Notes: generated by a model not told the origin, from the letters alone. A stretch of 43,233 nt of DNA from Oscillospiraceae bacterium (GCA_009777835.1 WRKZ01000008.1:1-43233); one strand, 5' to 3'; positions 25,001 through 32,469 are shown, counted from the stretch's first letter. Numbers and translations: made by a program.

Positions 25001-25590
25001 CGGTTCTAATCCGCAACCTCACGCCGACTATGCTGAATGAATCGCTTGCGGCACTGCAAAAATCCATTTCGGATTCGCAGATGTTAGTTTTCCCCGGCGG
25101 TGATTTCGGCGGAATAGTCGCACTTTTCCAAAATCCCGAACTTTTAGAATCCTTACAGGAACTTTTACGTCGCAACGGTCTAATCCTCGGAATTAACGAG
25201 GGATTCAAGGCTTTGTTACGGTTGGGATTATTCGGGGCGGATTTATCGGCGACATTCACCTCCGACAGTGGCGGTAAACACCTCCACCGATATGTACCCG
25301 TCCGCGTGGATTCGAACGCTTCACCGTGGCTGTCATGTTGTGAAGTCGGTGAAATATACGTTCAGCCTGTTTCTGCGTCGGAAAAATTGCTTGTCCCGAC
25401 TTCCGACATTCCGCAGGCGCAGATTGCGTTCAGATATGCAGATTCAAACGAGATTGAAGCAATCACAAGCCCTGACGGCAGGGTGTTGGGGAAAATCGCT
25501 CACTTTGAGCGGTATCGTGAATTCACTGCGAAGAACCTGCCGGGGAATAAGTTCCTGCCGTTGTTTGAAGGCGGAATCAAGAGTCTGTAA
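22090..25590 (+). CDS. purL: Phosphoribosylformylglycinamidine synthase, single-chain, with a degenerate glutaminase domain
   Basis: The protein is 1166 residues from the ATG at 22090 (MTKPFRYYAEKK, AAAGGAA SD site). It makes FGAM from FGAR, ATP and nitrogen in purine synthesis. The synthetase part is intact: YWSDHCRHTTF (His near residue 219), FKNETHNHPTEIEPFGGAST, GGGIRDPLSGRAQVYQGMRI, CNDFGAGGVSVAVGELADG and IGGKDSMSGSF. The C-terminal class I glutaminase domain starts near residue 943 (AVIPVFPGTNGEYD). The nucleophile motif normally GICNGFQ reads GINEGFK, so Cys is Asn at residue 1036, and PVSHGEGRF is replaced by PVSASEKLL. His1138 and Glu1140 (AHFER) remain. Residues 908-925 are encoded by an in-frame copy of the 54-nt palindromic element. 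FGAM synthesis from free ammonia or a separate glutaminase is inferred. Confidence 0.95.
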   Translation: MTKPFRYYAEKKTGFDFSAKAVESELTKALGLSNLSVRLFDCYDLTFADDLTDEKRSQLEQTVLHNPTTDILYSDKLPDLPDTFHLFGIEPVTGQFDAIADSLEQNIQMLTLGERPTVKTGMFYAIDGLNDSDFTRAKAYLVNPLEYRFTELNQNPDTPSQNQQTDIADIPEVDFAELSQMGLAMSEDDITVVKEYFESEGRKPTLTEILALDTYWSDHCRHTTFNTIINDDSLKIEDQRVKSAYELFKSLNSQKGKRPTTLMNIATAAMRHFKNSGELPMLDESDEVNACTIKLEKGEAAGKYLFFKNETHNHPTEIEPFGGASTCIGGGIRDPLSGRAQVYQGMRITGAGDPRQPVEETLSGKLPQRRLTRTAAEGFSSYSNQVGLSSGFSKEIYHPGYVAKRMEAGGLVASADMKNVRREKPLPGDLVLLLGDRTGRDGVGGATGSSVSHDVNTVTVAACEVQKGNPQAGRKLGRLFRKPEATLLIKKCNDFGAGGVSVAVGELADGLEINLDKVPLKYEGLNGTEIAISESQERMAVVIAESDLSAMLKLCDAENVEATVIAQVTEQPRLVMYWRGKKIVDIARSFLDSSGAKRYTSVRVPTVPPSEHKKTVPDLSVCSQKGLTEIFDSSVGGLNVFAPLGGKYALSEIQVMAAIIPGTKSAASIMSYGFDPYALESDPFGGAVSAIVTSVAKLVAVGVDLDTVHLSLQEFFPRCDSPEKWGLPFAAMLGAFSAQVGLKIAAIGGKDSMSGSFGDLDVPPTLISFAVGVGDAKTLLSPEFKKAGSPVYVLPLEPDCDSLPDYSSIKTNWTKYGELVQSGKVLSACVCEHNTFITIRNMAVGNKIGFIGEETSYPVGSIIFEASEQLDGYTLIGNTQEAPEINGDSIDEIIREWESPLESVFPIVKSPADRQSRSHCDSCSASNATTTNKPVIVGNKKAKAVIPVFPGTNGEYDVSFALEQAGGVAETVLIRNLTPTMLNESLAALQKSISDSQMLVFPGGDFGGIVALFQNPELLESLQELLRRNGLILGINEGFKALLRLGLFGADLSATFTSDSGGKHLHRYVPVRVDSNASPWLSCCEVGEIYVQPVSASEKLLVPTSDIPQAQIAFRYADSNEIEAITSPDGRVLGKIAHFERYREFTAKNLPGNKFLPLFEGGIKSL
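24811..24864 (-). repeat. 54-nt palindromic element inserted in frame in purL
   Basis: Read on the minus strand it starts AGCAGAACAAGAG and ends CGACTTGAC. Its central hairpin GACCGGC-tct-GCCGGTC has a 7-bp stem. Length is exactly 54 nt, as in the intergenic copies at 5407 and 35144, and it starts at the first base of codon 908, so purL stays in frame and gains 18 codons. The encoded peptide is VKSPADRQSRSHCDSCSA in the interdomain linker. Confidence 0.8.
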
Positions 25591-25604
25591 TTAGAAACTA
25601 CACC

Positions 25605-26282
25605 TCAAGAATACTTCTTATAACCCGGATGTCTTCCGGTAAGTCGGTACTGTTTCCGTAACTCGATTAGCTTTTCGATGTTTTCACGCGGGATTTCCTT
25701 TGCACCCCCGAGTAAATGTACGTTCAAGCTGATTTTGGCAAACTGTTCAAGGGTTTCCATTCGGTGAAACGCCGTGAGCAAATCCGTTCCGACGGTGAGT
25801 GCGCCGTGATTCTTCAAGAGCATTGCATCATGTTCTTGAAGATACGGCGTAATCACTTCCGGGACTTCGTCGGTAGAAGGGTTCGCGTATGGTACTACCG
25901 GAACCGAACCGATTGACATCACAGCCTCGATTACCGTATACTCGTCGAGAGGTTTGTTCGCGACGGCATAAGCGGTCGCGGCAGGGGGGTGGGCATGAAC
26001 AACCGCCCCGACATCGTCACGATTTTCGTAACAACGCAGATGCATTCGGGTCTCACCGGAGGGCTTGCAACCGGGATTAGCTTCAATAATTTTGCCGTTC
26101 AGGTCGATTTTGACGAGTTTTTCCGGGGTGATGAAGGCTTTGCTTATCCCCGACGGAGTCACGAGGATATATCGGTCATTCAATTTGACCGAGACGTTGC
26201 CGTCGTTAGACGCAACCCAACCGAGTTGCCACATTTTCATGCAAATGTCGCAGATTTGTTCTTTTATTAAGGTTTCATTCAT
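25605..26282 (-). CDS. Class II aldolase/epimerase (L-ribulose-5-phosphate 4-epimerase or L-fuculose-phosphate aldolase type)
   Basis: The protein is 225 residues from the ATG at 26282 (MNETLIKEQICD). Class II aldolase features are clear: SNDGNVSVKL near the N-terminus, TPSGISKAFITPEKL, zinc-binding HAHPP in the middle and a second zinc site at LLKNHGAL, with an acidic residue in PSGETRMHLRCYENR. The protein acts on a phosphorylated sugar, but epimerase and aldolase cannot be separated by eye. It ends 14 bp from the convergent purL stop with no terminator between. Its start is only 35 bp from the divergent malQ start. The SD site is weak (ATAGGTC). Confidence 0.85.
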   Translation of the reverse strand: MNETLIKEQICDICMKMWQLGWVASNDGNVSVKLNDRYILVTPSGISKAFITPEKLVKIDLNGKIIEANPGCKPSGETRMHLRCYENRDDVGAVVHAHPPAATAYAVANKPLDEYTVIEAVMSIGSVPVVPYANPSTDEVPEVITPYLQEHDAMLLKNHGALTVGTDLLTAFHRMETLEQFAKISLNVHLLGGAKEIPRENIEKLIELRKQYRLTGRHPGYKKYS

Positions 26283-26317
26283 ATGACCTATTATAAGTTT
26301 TTTTGGAGAGAAAGTCA

Positions 26318-27826
26318 ATGCCTAACTTAAAACGCGGAAGCGGTGTACTGCTTCACATAACGTCACTGCCTTCACCTTACGGAATAGGAACTCTCGGCAA
26401 ATCAGCCGAAGAGTTCGTAAATACCCTGCGAGATTCCGCACAAAAGTACTGGCAAGTACTCCCGCTGAATCCGGTCGGCTACGGAAATTCCCCCTATCAA
26501 AGTTTCTCGGCGTTTGCGGGTGAGCCGTTGTTAATCGACCTCGATGATTTAGTAGCCAACGGACTGCTTTCCAAAAGCAAATGCGAAGATGCCGATTTCG
26601 GTGCAGACCCGACCTTCGTCGATTTTGAAAAGGTAGTCCGGGTAAAAATGCGACTGCTTAATGAAGCGTTCACCGCATTCAGTGAAGATGTAGCGTACCT
26701 GGCATTCATCAAGGAAGAAGAGGCATGGTTGGACGATTACGCACTGTTCATGGCATTGAAAGAGGCTAACGGAAACACCGCCTTCACCAATTGGGACGCA
26801 CCAATCCGTTATAAGAACGAAGCGGCGGTGAATAAAGAGCTGGAGAACCCCGAAATAATCAAACGGGTAAAATTCTGGAAGTTTACGCAGTACTTCTTCA
26901 GGCGGCAATGGTCGCAGCTTCGCCGTTACGCTAACAAAAACGGCGTGAAAATCATAGGCGATATTCCTATTTATGCCAGCCCCGACTCTGCCGATGTATG
27001 GACGAATCCCGAGCTGTTCGTATTGGATTCTTCCCGCAAACCCGTGAAAGTCGCAGGGGTTCCGCCGGATTATTTCTCGAAAACCGGTCAGTTATGGGGG
27101 AATCCCCTTTACGACTGGGCGGAGATGAAAAAAGACGGCTATCTCTGGTGGCGCGAGCGGGTGAAAAAATCCGCGGAGTTATACGATACAATCAGAATCG
27201 ACCATTTCCGTGCATTCGACACCTATTACGCTATTCCCTACGGTGAGAAGACGGCGATTAACGGCAAATGGCTCACCGGGCCGGGCATGGACTTGTTCAA
27301 CGCAATTAAAAAAGAAAAGACGTTAGCCGACTATCCAATCATAGCCGAAGACCTGGGCGAACTCTTCGACAGTGTAAAGGTTCTGCTCACACAAACAGGA
27401 TTCCCGGGGATGAAAATCCTGCAATTCGGCTTCAACGGGGCAAACCATGACAACGAACATCTTCCGCATAATTACGAAAACAACATGGTGGTCTACACCG
27501 GAACGCATGATAATTCCACCATTGGCGGATTCCTCGACCATGCCGTCAAGAAAGACAAACCCACCCTCAAAATGGCGAAAAACTATGTCAAACCGAGCCT
27601 GTTTGAACCTCTTCACCGTGCCTGTGTGAGGAGTCTCTACGCTTCCAATGCGGGAATGGTAATCGTCCCTATGCAGGACTTGTTAGGGCTGGGTGATTCG
27701 GCGAGAATGAATCTGCCGGGTACAATCAGGACTTCCAACTGGATTTGGCGAATGAAACCGAACGCATTTAACAAATCCACCGTGAAATGGCTGAAATCGC
27801 TGAGTGAAACCTATTTTAGGAATTAG
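26318..27826 (+). CDS. malQ: 4-alpha-glucanotransferase (amylomaltase, GH77)
   Basis: The protein is 502 residues from the ATG at 26318 (GGAGAG SD site at 26305-26310; an upstream TTG overlaps that site). It transfers alpha-1,4-glucan segments between maltodextrins and releases glucose, in the cytosol. The N-terminus RGSGVLLHITSLPSPYGIGTLG and the GH77 catalytic motifs are visible: nucleophile Asp in RIDHFRAFD, acid/base Glu in IIAEDLGELF and the transition-state stabiliser Asp in GTHDNST (family usually GTHDND). Length is normal. With glgA at 29051 and pgi it suggests active alpha-glucan metabolism. Confidence 0.96.
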   Translation: MPNLKRGSGVLLHITSLPSPYGIGTLGKSAEEFVNTLRDSAQKYWQVLPLNPVGYGNSPYQSFSAFAGEPLLIDLDDLVANGLLSKSKCEDADFGADPTFVDFEKVVRVKMRLLNEAFTAFSEDVAYLAFIKEEEAWLDDYALFMALKEANGNTAFTNWDAPIRYKNEAAVNKELENPEIIKRVKFWKFTQYFFRRQWSQLRRYANKNGVKIIGDIPIYASPDSADVWTNPELFVLDSSRKPVKVAGVPPDYFSKTGQLWGNPLYDWAEMKKDGYLWWRERVKKSAELYDTIRIDHFRAFDTYYAIPYGEKTAINGKWLTGPGMDLFNAIKKEKTLADYPIIAEDLGELFDSVKVLLTQTGFPGMKILQFGFNGANHDNEHLPHNYENNMVVYTGTHDNSTIGGFLDHAVKKDKPTLKMAKNYVKPSLFEPLHRACVRSLYASNAGMVIVPMQDLLGLGDSARMNLPGTIRTSNWIWRMKPNAFNKSTVKWLKSLSETYFRN

Positions 27827-27846
27827 AGGGGTAATTGGAATCAATC

Positions 27847-27951
27847 ATGAATATACAGATATTCGGGAAGCCAACCCATTTCGATTTAATCCAAAGTTTG
27901 CGGGGAACAGAAAGGGGTAGTCATGAATATACAAATATTCGGGAAGCTTAA
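27847..27951 (+). pseudogene. Duplicated, degenerate 5' end of the ArsC-like gene (34-codon remnant)
   Basis: The bases ATGAATATACAGATATTCGG and onward repeat the start of the intact gene at 27923, with one mismatch over 27 bases (27845-27871 against 27921-27947). Similarity then decays (CATTTCGAT against TGTTTCGAT). The remnant reads MNIQIFGKPTHFDLIQ and so on, and stops inside the intact gene. It looks like the left-over of a tandem duplication. Because it keeps an ATG and overlaps the start of the real gene, it might still act as an upstream ORF. Confidence 0.6.
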
Positions 27952-28258
27952 ATGTTTCGATACGAAGAAAGCCGAACGATATTTTAAGGAGCGTGGGGTA
28001 AAGTTTCAGTCGGTAGATTTGATGCAGAAGGGGTTCAGCAAGGGTGAGTTGGCTTCGGTCATTAAAGCGGTAGGGCTGAACGCGCTTGCAAACGAGAAAT
28101 CGCAGGATTATCATCTGTTCGGCTATTTAACCGATGAAGCAAAACCCGACAAACTCCTCGAATGTCCGGGGTTGCTGAATACACCGATTGTTCGTAACGG
28201 AAGACTTGCTACGGTGGGTTATTGTCCGGAAGTTTGGAAGAAATGGGGGGAAGATTAA
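27923..28258 (+). CDS. ArsC/Spx family thioredoxin-fold protein
   Basis: This is a 111-residue protein of the ArsC/YffB/Spx superfamily, starting MNIQIFGKLKCFDTKKAERYFKERGV with a single Cys at residue 11. It also has the cis-Pro region LLNTPIVRNGRLATVGY that is typical before the last helix. Classical arsenate reductases of this fold use one N-terminal Cys, but no arsenic gene is nearby, so a general thiol or unknown role is more likely than arsenate reduction. GAAAGGGG gives the SD site. The following zinc-ribbon gene starts 2 bp after the stop, so the two are translationally linked. Confidence 0.85.
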   Translation: MNIQIFGKLKCFDTKKAERYFKERGVKFQSVDLMQKGFSKGELASVIKAVGLNALANEKSQDYHLFGYLTDEAKPDKLLECPGLLNTPIVRNGRLATVGYCPEVWKKWGED

Positions 28259-28260
28259 AC

Positions 28261-28989
28261 ATGAATTGCAGTCATTGCGGCGCAAAGCTGGAAGGCAGTT
28301 TCTATTGCAGACAATGCCGGAAGATGTCGGACGTTTCTAACGTTGATATAAATTCGGGCGAATTGGGAGAATTTTCGAACGATTCTACGAACGGTTCTAA
28401 AAATGCAATTCCCGAACCAGAATCGAGGGTTAGCTCATGGGGGGCAACGATTGACCGGGACTCGGTTCCGCCGCCCTCTGCGCTCGACCGGGATTCCGAC
28501 TATTCTTTCGGTCTCCCGCCGGAAGCGAATCAAGACGGGCATTTGGATTCAATCGAGCGATTGGGAAAGTTAGCGGTCAAGGACAGGAAAAATCTGCTCA
28601 AACGAGTCTCCGGGTGGATGGCTATCTTCGCCGCCCTGGATTTACTTTCGCAGATTCGTGACTTTCTCACGGGGACTATGCTTGTGGGGGTTCTCGAATC
28701 AATGTTAGGGGAACGGCTTATACATCTGTTTATCGCGCTGTCGGCTCTGGGATTCGCCGCAACGGGATTCCGCTTGTATTCGGGCATAATGGGAATGACC
28801 GGTTATCAAAACGCCGCCGGCACGAAAAAGTGTATAATGTTAGGGCTAATCCTCCTGCCGTTCGGAATATTCGGCTTGTTAATGTCGTTAGACGGAAGCG
28901 TTGACGGCGCGTTAATCGGAATCTTGAGTCTGGTGTTCCCGGCACTGTACTTATTCGCCGCTTGCAAGAATATGAAAGACGTTCAGTAA
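28261..28989 (+). CDS. Zinc-ribbon membrane protein, unknown function
   Basis: The protein is 242 residues from the ATG at 28261. It opens with a zinc ribbon of two CxxC pairs (CSHCGAKLEGSFYCRQCRK). A disordered acidic linker rich in Ser, Asn and Asp runs to about residue 95. About four membrane segments follow (WMAIFAALDLLSQI, LIHLFIALSALGFAATGF, IMLGLILLPFGIFGLLM, LIGILSLVFPALYLFAA). Such zinc-ribbon plus membrane proteins are common in Clostridia and uncharacterised. It is transcribed with the ArsC-like gene and ends at the terminator 28995-29023. Confidence 0.8.
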   Translation: MNCSHCGAKLEGSFYCRQCRKMSDVSNVDINSGELGEFSNDSTNGSKNAIPEPESRVSSWGATIDRDSVPPPSALDRDSDYSFGLPPEANQDGHLDSIERLGKLAVKDRKNLLKRVSGWMAIFAALDLLSQIRDFLTGTMLVGVLESMLGERLIHLFIALSALGFAATGFRLYSGIMGMTGYQNAAGTKKCIMLGLILLPFGIFGLLMSLDGSVDGALIGILSLVFPALYLFAACKNMKDVQ

Positions 28990-28994
28990 TATAA

Positions 28995-29023
28995 AACAGG
29001 AAGCGTATTCGCTTCCTGTTTTT
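28995..29023. terminator. Intrinsic bidirectional terminator
   Basis: An 11-bp stem AACAGGAAGCG / CGCTTCCTGTT with a TATT loop is followed by TTTTT. On the minus strand the same stem is followed by TTATATT, so it can also terminate the convergent glgA transcript (stop at 29051). Confidence 0.88.
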
Positions 29024-29050
29024 GTATTTGCTTTTTTTGGTACTTCACGC

Positions 29051-30478
29051 TTAATCCCAACTGCACAATTCTTTATATAAGCCGATATATAACTGTGCCG
29101 AGCGTTTCCAACTGAAATCTGCTTTCAATGCGCGGGTCACGAGTGCGCCCCACGATTTCTTGTCGTTGTAATGGTGGCGCGCGCGACGAACCGCTTCAAG
29201 CATATCTTCCGCATTGTAACTCTGGAACGTGAACCCGTTCCCCTCATCACCGCAATCGATTATAGAATCCTTGAGTCCTCCCGTAGCGCGAACCACCGGA
29301 ATAGTCCCGTAGCGCAGAGAAATCATCTGGGCGAGTCCGCAGGGTTCGCTCTTACTCGGCATGAGGAACATATCCGAACCGGCGTAAATCATGCGCGCCA
29401 GTTCCGGAACGAATCCGCAGGTAAAGCTGACCCTGTCGGGGTGCTTTTCTTTCATTCCGTAGAAGAATCCCTGGTAGGTCTCTTCCCCCGAACCGAGAAT
29501 GATTACTTTATATCCAAGGTTAATAATTTCATCGAAGACCGCACGCACTAAGTCGAGACCTTTGTGTTCCACCAAGCGCGTAACAATTGAGATTACCGGG
29601 GAATCATCACCGGAAGGCAGACCGACTTTGTCGAGAAGGGCGGTTTTACAGGTGTTCTTGCCCGACTTCTTCTTTAACGAAAACTTTTCCGCGATGGTAC
29701 TGTCGGTTGCGGGATTATACACGTCAACGTCAATCCCATTAAGGAATCCGCAGGTCTTGTACTCTTTGCCTTTGAGGGCGCGGTCAAGTCCGTTAGCGAA
29801 CCACGGCTCAAAAATCTCCTGCGAATAGGTCGGCGAAACGGTGGTGATTTTATCCGCGATTTCAAACGCACCTTTCATGAGGTTTACGTCACCGTCGTAT
29901 TCTACAAGGGTGGAAAGATGCCACGGAACACTCAAAACATCTTCCAGTAAATCGAACCCGTATCTTCCTTGATATGCGATGTTGTGGATTGTAAAGACGT
30001 TGCGAATCCGCCGCATATCATGGTGATAACGATAATATATGTTGAAATAAATCGGGATTAACGCGCACTGCCAATCGTTGGAGTTGATAACGTCGGGAAT
30101 GTCTCCCGTGTTTTTAACGGTTTCGAGTACCGCCCGCGAAAAGAACGCAAACCGCTCGGCTTCATCGTAATACCCATAGATTCCGAAGTCACGCTTGAAA
30201 TAATGCTCATTATCAATCAGATAATAGGTGAGACCCGAGACCTGCACCTTATAAACTCCGCAATACTGCGAACGCCATCCCACCGGAATATAGAACTCGG
30301 TCACGAATTCGGCGTTTTTCACTAAATCGGCAGGAATTTGATTCTTGTAAAAAGGCATTATAACCGAACAGTCCACACCTTCTTCCACTAACGCTTTAGG
30401 AAGCGCGCCGGCTACCTCCGCAAGTCCGCCCGATGCTACAAATGGTTGTGCCTCACTCGCCGCATATAAAATTTTCAT
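29051..30478 (-). CDS. glgA: Glycogen (starch) synthase
   Basis: The protein is 475 residues from the ATG at 30478 (MKILYAASEAQPF; AAAGGCGG SD site). It is a GT5 enzyme that extends alpha-1,4-glucan from ADP-glucose. Visible motifs are the N-terminal SGGLAEVAGALPKAL, NVFTIHNIAYQGRYG, the nucleotide-sugar contact region VTRLVEHKGLDLV and the C-terminal MPSKSEPCGLAQMISLRYGT. The first motif is usually preceded by Lys (KTGGL or KSGGL); here it is Ala (ASGGL), a variant I have seen in other clostridial sequences. No glgC, glgB or glgP is in the window. Confidence 0.96.
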   Translation of the reverse strand: MKILYAASEAQPFVASGGLAEVAGALPKALVEEGVDCSVIMPFYKNQIPADLVKNAEFVTEFYIPVGWRSQYCGVYKVQVSGLTYYLIDNEHYFKRDFGIYGYYDEAERFAFFSRAVLETVKNTGDIPDVINSNDWQCALIPIYFNIYYRYHHDMRRIRNVFTIHNIAYQGRYGFDLLEDVLSVPWHLSTLVEYDGDVNLMKGAFEIADKITTVSPTYSQEIFEPWFANGLDRALKGKEYKTCGFLNGIDVDVYNPATDSTIAEKFSLKKKSGKNTCKTALLDKVGLPSGDDSPVISIVTRLVEHKGLDLVRAVFDEIINLGYKVIILGSGEETYQGFFYGMKEKHPDRVSFTCGFVPELARMIYAGSDMFLMPSKSEPCGLAQMISLRYGTIPVVRATGGLKDSIIDCGDEGNGFTFQSYNAEDMLEAVRRARHHYNDKKSWGALVTRALKADFSWKRSAQLYIGLYKELCSWD

Positions 30479-30533
30479 AATACAACCGCCTTTCACTGCT
30501 TGCTTTTTGCTTGAAATTTTACCGCTTAAAAGC

Positions 30534-30562
30534 AGTATAACACGAATCACCATAAATTGCAA
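30534..30562 (-). promoter_or_regulatory. Sigma-A promoter of glgA
   Basis: On the minus strand TTGCAA (30562-30557), 17 bp spacer and TATACT (30539-30534). The leader to the ATG at 30478 is about 50 nt. Confidence 0.72.
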
Positions 30563-30605
30563 GGTAAATTTTAAAACTTTTTATAGAATTATTCCGAATT
30601 TAATC

Positions 30606-30634
30606 TTGACTTTACGGGATTTATTGTATATAAT
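30606..30634 (+). promoter_or_regulatory. Sigma-A promoter giving a nearly leaderless cyclophilin transcript
   Basis: TTGACT (30606-30611), 17 bp spacer, TATAAT (30629-30634). The ATG at 30644 is only 9 bp downstream of the -10, so the mRNA should have a leader of about 2-4 nt. Confidence 0.82.
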
Positions 30635-30643
30635 AGGTTAGAT

Positions 30644-31465
30644 ATGAAAAAAATAAAACAGTATACTGCATTATCAGCCATTTTAGCTTTAGTTTTGACT
30701 ATCCTGACTACCGGGTGCAGCTTCGCCCGGCAGAAAAGTGCGATAGTCGATTATGATTATTCTGAAATGCAGTTAATCCAACTCGATGCGTTCACACCCG
30801 AATCGGCGAAAGCCCTCGCCGAAAACCGCCCCGTTGTCGTGATTACCACGTCGCTGGGTGAGATTAGACTTGTACTCTTCCCGGAATACGCACCCGACAC
30901 CGTAGCGGAATTCATTGCCGCAGTCGAAGAGGGATTCTATGACGACACCGAAGTCCTGGCGATTAAACATGACGAAGACGACACCACCGATGCAATCGGT
31001 GCGTTCTTCCAGGCGGGAATGGCAAAGATAGATGACGGATTCATGGTGAGAACCGCTTCAGACGGTACGATTATCGAAACCCCGAACGAATATTCGGTGA
31101 ATATGTGGTCTCTGAAAGGCGCAATCGGTGCGTACAGCGGAGATAAGCACGGAGTTAGCGATTCACGGTTCTTTATAGTGAATCAACAACCGTTAGGCGA
31201 AGAAAGGCTCGCAAAAATGCGGGGAGTAGTGGCGGAAGACGGTTCGGCGTTACTACCGGAAGAGTTGGTCGAGGCTTTCGACGAATACGGCGGCGTGTTC
31301 ACACTTTCGGGATTTTACACGATATTCGGGCAGACGATTGAAGGGTTCGACGTGATTGAAGCAATCTGCGACATCGAAGTGAATGAGCGTACCCGCCCGG
31401 TCGAAGATATTAAAATTATTTCCGTAAAGATGGAAGAAATTCAAGAAATAGAGGATGAATCATGA
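30644..31465 (+). CDS. Cyclophilin-like peptidyl-prolyl isomerase lipoprotein, probably inactive
   Basis: The protein is 273 residues, with a signal peptide ending in a lipobox (LTTGC, Cys near residue 25), so it is anchored outside the membrane. The cyclophilin fold is recognisable: VVVITTSLGEIRLVLFPEYA, VAEFIAAVEEGFYDD, GAIGAYSGDKHGVSDSRFFI and YTIFGQTIEGFDVIEAI. The catalytic FHR that follows FYDGT in active cyclophilins is replaced by EVLAIK, and the QGGD segment reads FQAGM, so isomerase activity is doubtful. It overlaps the next cyclophilin gene by 4 bp (ATGA). The pair may act as fold helpers for exported proteins. Confidence 0.85.
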   Translation: MKKIKQYTALSAILALVLTILTTGCSFARQKSAIVDYDYSEMQLIQLDAFTPESAKALAENRPVVVITTSLGEIRLVLFPEYAPDTVAEFIAAVEEGFYDDTEVLAIKHDEDDTTDAIGAFFQAGMAKIDDGFMVRTASDGTIIETPNEYSVNMWSLKGAIGAYSGDKHGVSDSRFFIVNQQPLGEERLAKMRGVVAEDGSALLPEELVEAFDEYGGVFTLSGFYTIFGQTIEGFDVIEAICDIEVNERTRPVEDIKIISVKMEEIQEIEDES

Positions 31466-32307
31466 AGCGAATAAAAAAAATCCTCCCGCTGTTTCTGATT
31501 TGCGTGATTCTGGCAGGTTGCAAGGGCAAGGATTCCGCAACCGGAAACATGGAAGAAATCCGCCCGCCGCAAACCGGTGATGTTTACGCCGAAATCACGT
31601 TCCGTGACTTCGACGGAAAGCTGACCTTTGTTTTGTTTGAAGACATTGCCCCGGTCGGTGTGAAAGAGTTCATTGAATCCGCAGAAAACGGATACTATGA
31701 CGGGAAAACATTTCACCGCGTCTTAAAGGATGCGTTGGTTCAAGGCGGCGCACTCAACATAGACGGAAGCGACCCTGCAACCATCCCCGAAAAGGAGTTG
31801 TTTGAAATCGAAACCCACAAGAATGCACGGAATTTCAACGGTGCGCTTTGCTATGCAACCCATGAAAAATCCGGCATGAATTATAAACAGTTCTACATTG
31901 TGACTGCTTCTAAATCAATTGATATAGATGAAGAAGTCGCGAAAATAGATGAGTTTCTTGAAAATCCGGCATCGGAAATTCTCCCTCAAAACGAAAGACG
32001 AGAATACGAACAACGCCGAAAAGCCCTCTCCGGTATGTCCAAGGCGGCGAAAGAACGCTACTCACAAATCGGAGGAATACCCTCACTCGACGGGAATGTC
32101 ACGGTTTTCGGACAGTTGATTACCGGACAGGAATTACTTGAAGAGATTTCTAAAGTTGAAGTTATCGCGGGTAACAAGCTCGACGATTACAACACCGCAC
32201 TCGGCAACGGAGACGGACAGTTCTCACGTCCGGCAGAAGAAATCTACATCGAGAAAGTCGAAATCATCCGCTATGAAGCTGAATCCACCCGACAATCGAG
32301 ACGGTAA
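31462..32307 (+). CDS. Cyclophilin-type peptidyl-prolyl cis-trans isomerase lipoprotein
   Basis: The protein is 281 residues, with a lipobox ILAGC (Cys near residue 20). The cyclophilin domain keeps the key motif NGYYDGKTFHRVLKDALVQGG (Phe-His-Arg and Gln) and a MNYKQFYIVT strand corresponding to SQFFI. A helical insertion of about 50 residues (DEEVAKIDEFLE to SKAAKERYSQIG) separates the last strands, a common feature of these clostridial lipoproteins. Start codon ATG overlaps the stop of the previous gene (ATGA), indicating translational coupling. The protein should act between membrane and cell wall on exported proteins. Confidence 0.9.
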   Translation: MKRIKKILPLFLICVILAGCKGKDSATGNMEEIRPPQTGDVYAEITFRDFDGKLTFVLFEDIAPVGVKEFIESAENGYYDGKTFHRVLKDALVQGGALNIDGSDPATIPEKELFEIETHKNARNFNGALCYATHEKSGMNYKQFYIVTASKSIDIDEEVAKIDEFLENPASEILPQNERREYEQRRKALSGMSKAAKERYSQIGGIPSLDGNVTVFGQLITGQELLEEISKVEVIAGNKLDDYNTALGNGDGQFSRPAEEIYIEKVEIIRYEAESTRQSRR

Positions 32308-32440
32308 AACAAAACGAGCGTCCGCCGTTCGCAAAATCTAATTAAACAAATCTCCAGATTATACAATTAGTGCGAAACGCATAAAAATCTCTCTGATTCC
32401 TATAATAATATAGTGAAAATGACGATTTTGTAAAAATCCC

Positions 32441-32469
32441 TTTTCTTTTGGGCGGAGTTATGGTATAAT
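32441..32469 (+). promoter_or_regulatory. Extended -10 promoter of murA
   Basis: TATAAT (32464-32469) is preceded by TG (32461-32462), while the -35 at 17 bp distance (TTTTCT, 32441-32446) is poor. An extended -10 can compensate for that. The rest of the 195-bp gap 32308-32502 shows no other feature I can support. Confidence 0.6.

Noticed and set aside
29051-30478. Ala instead of Lys before the SGGL motif of GlgA as evidence for an inactive enzyme
   Set aside because: I recall this variant in other clostridial GlgA sequences and all other motifs are intact.
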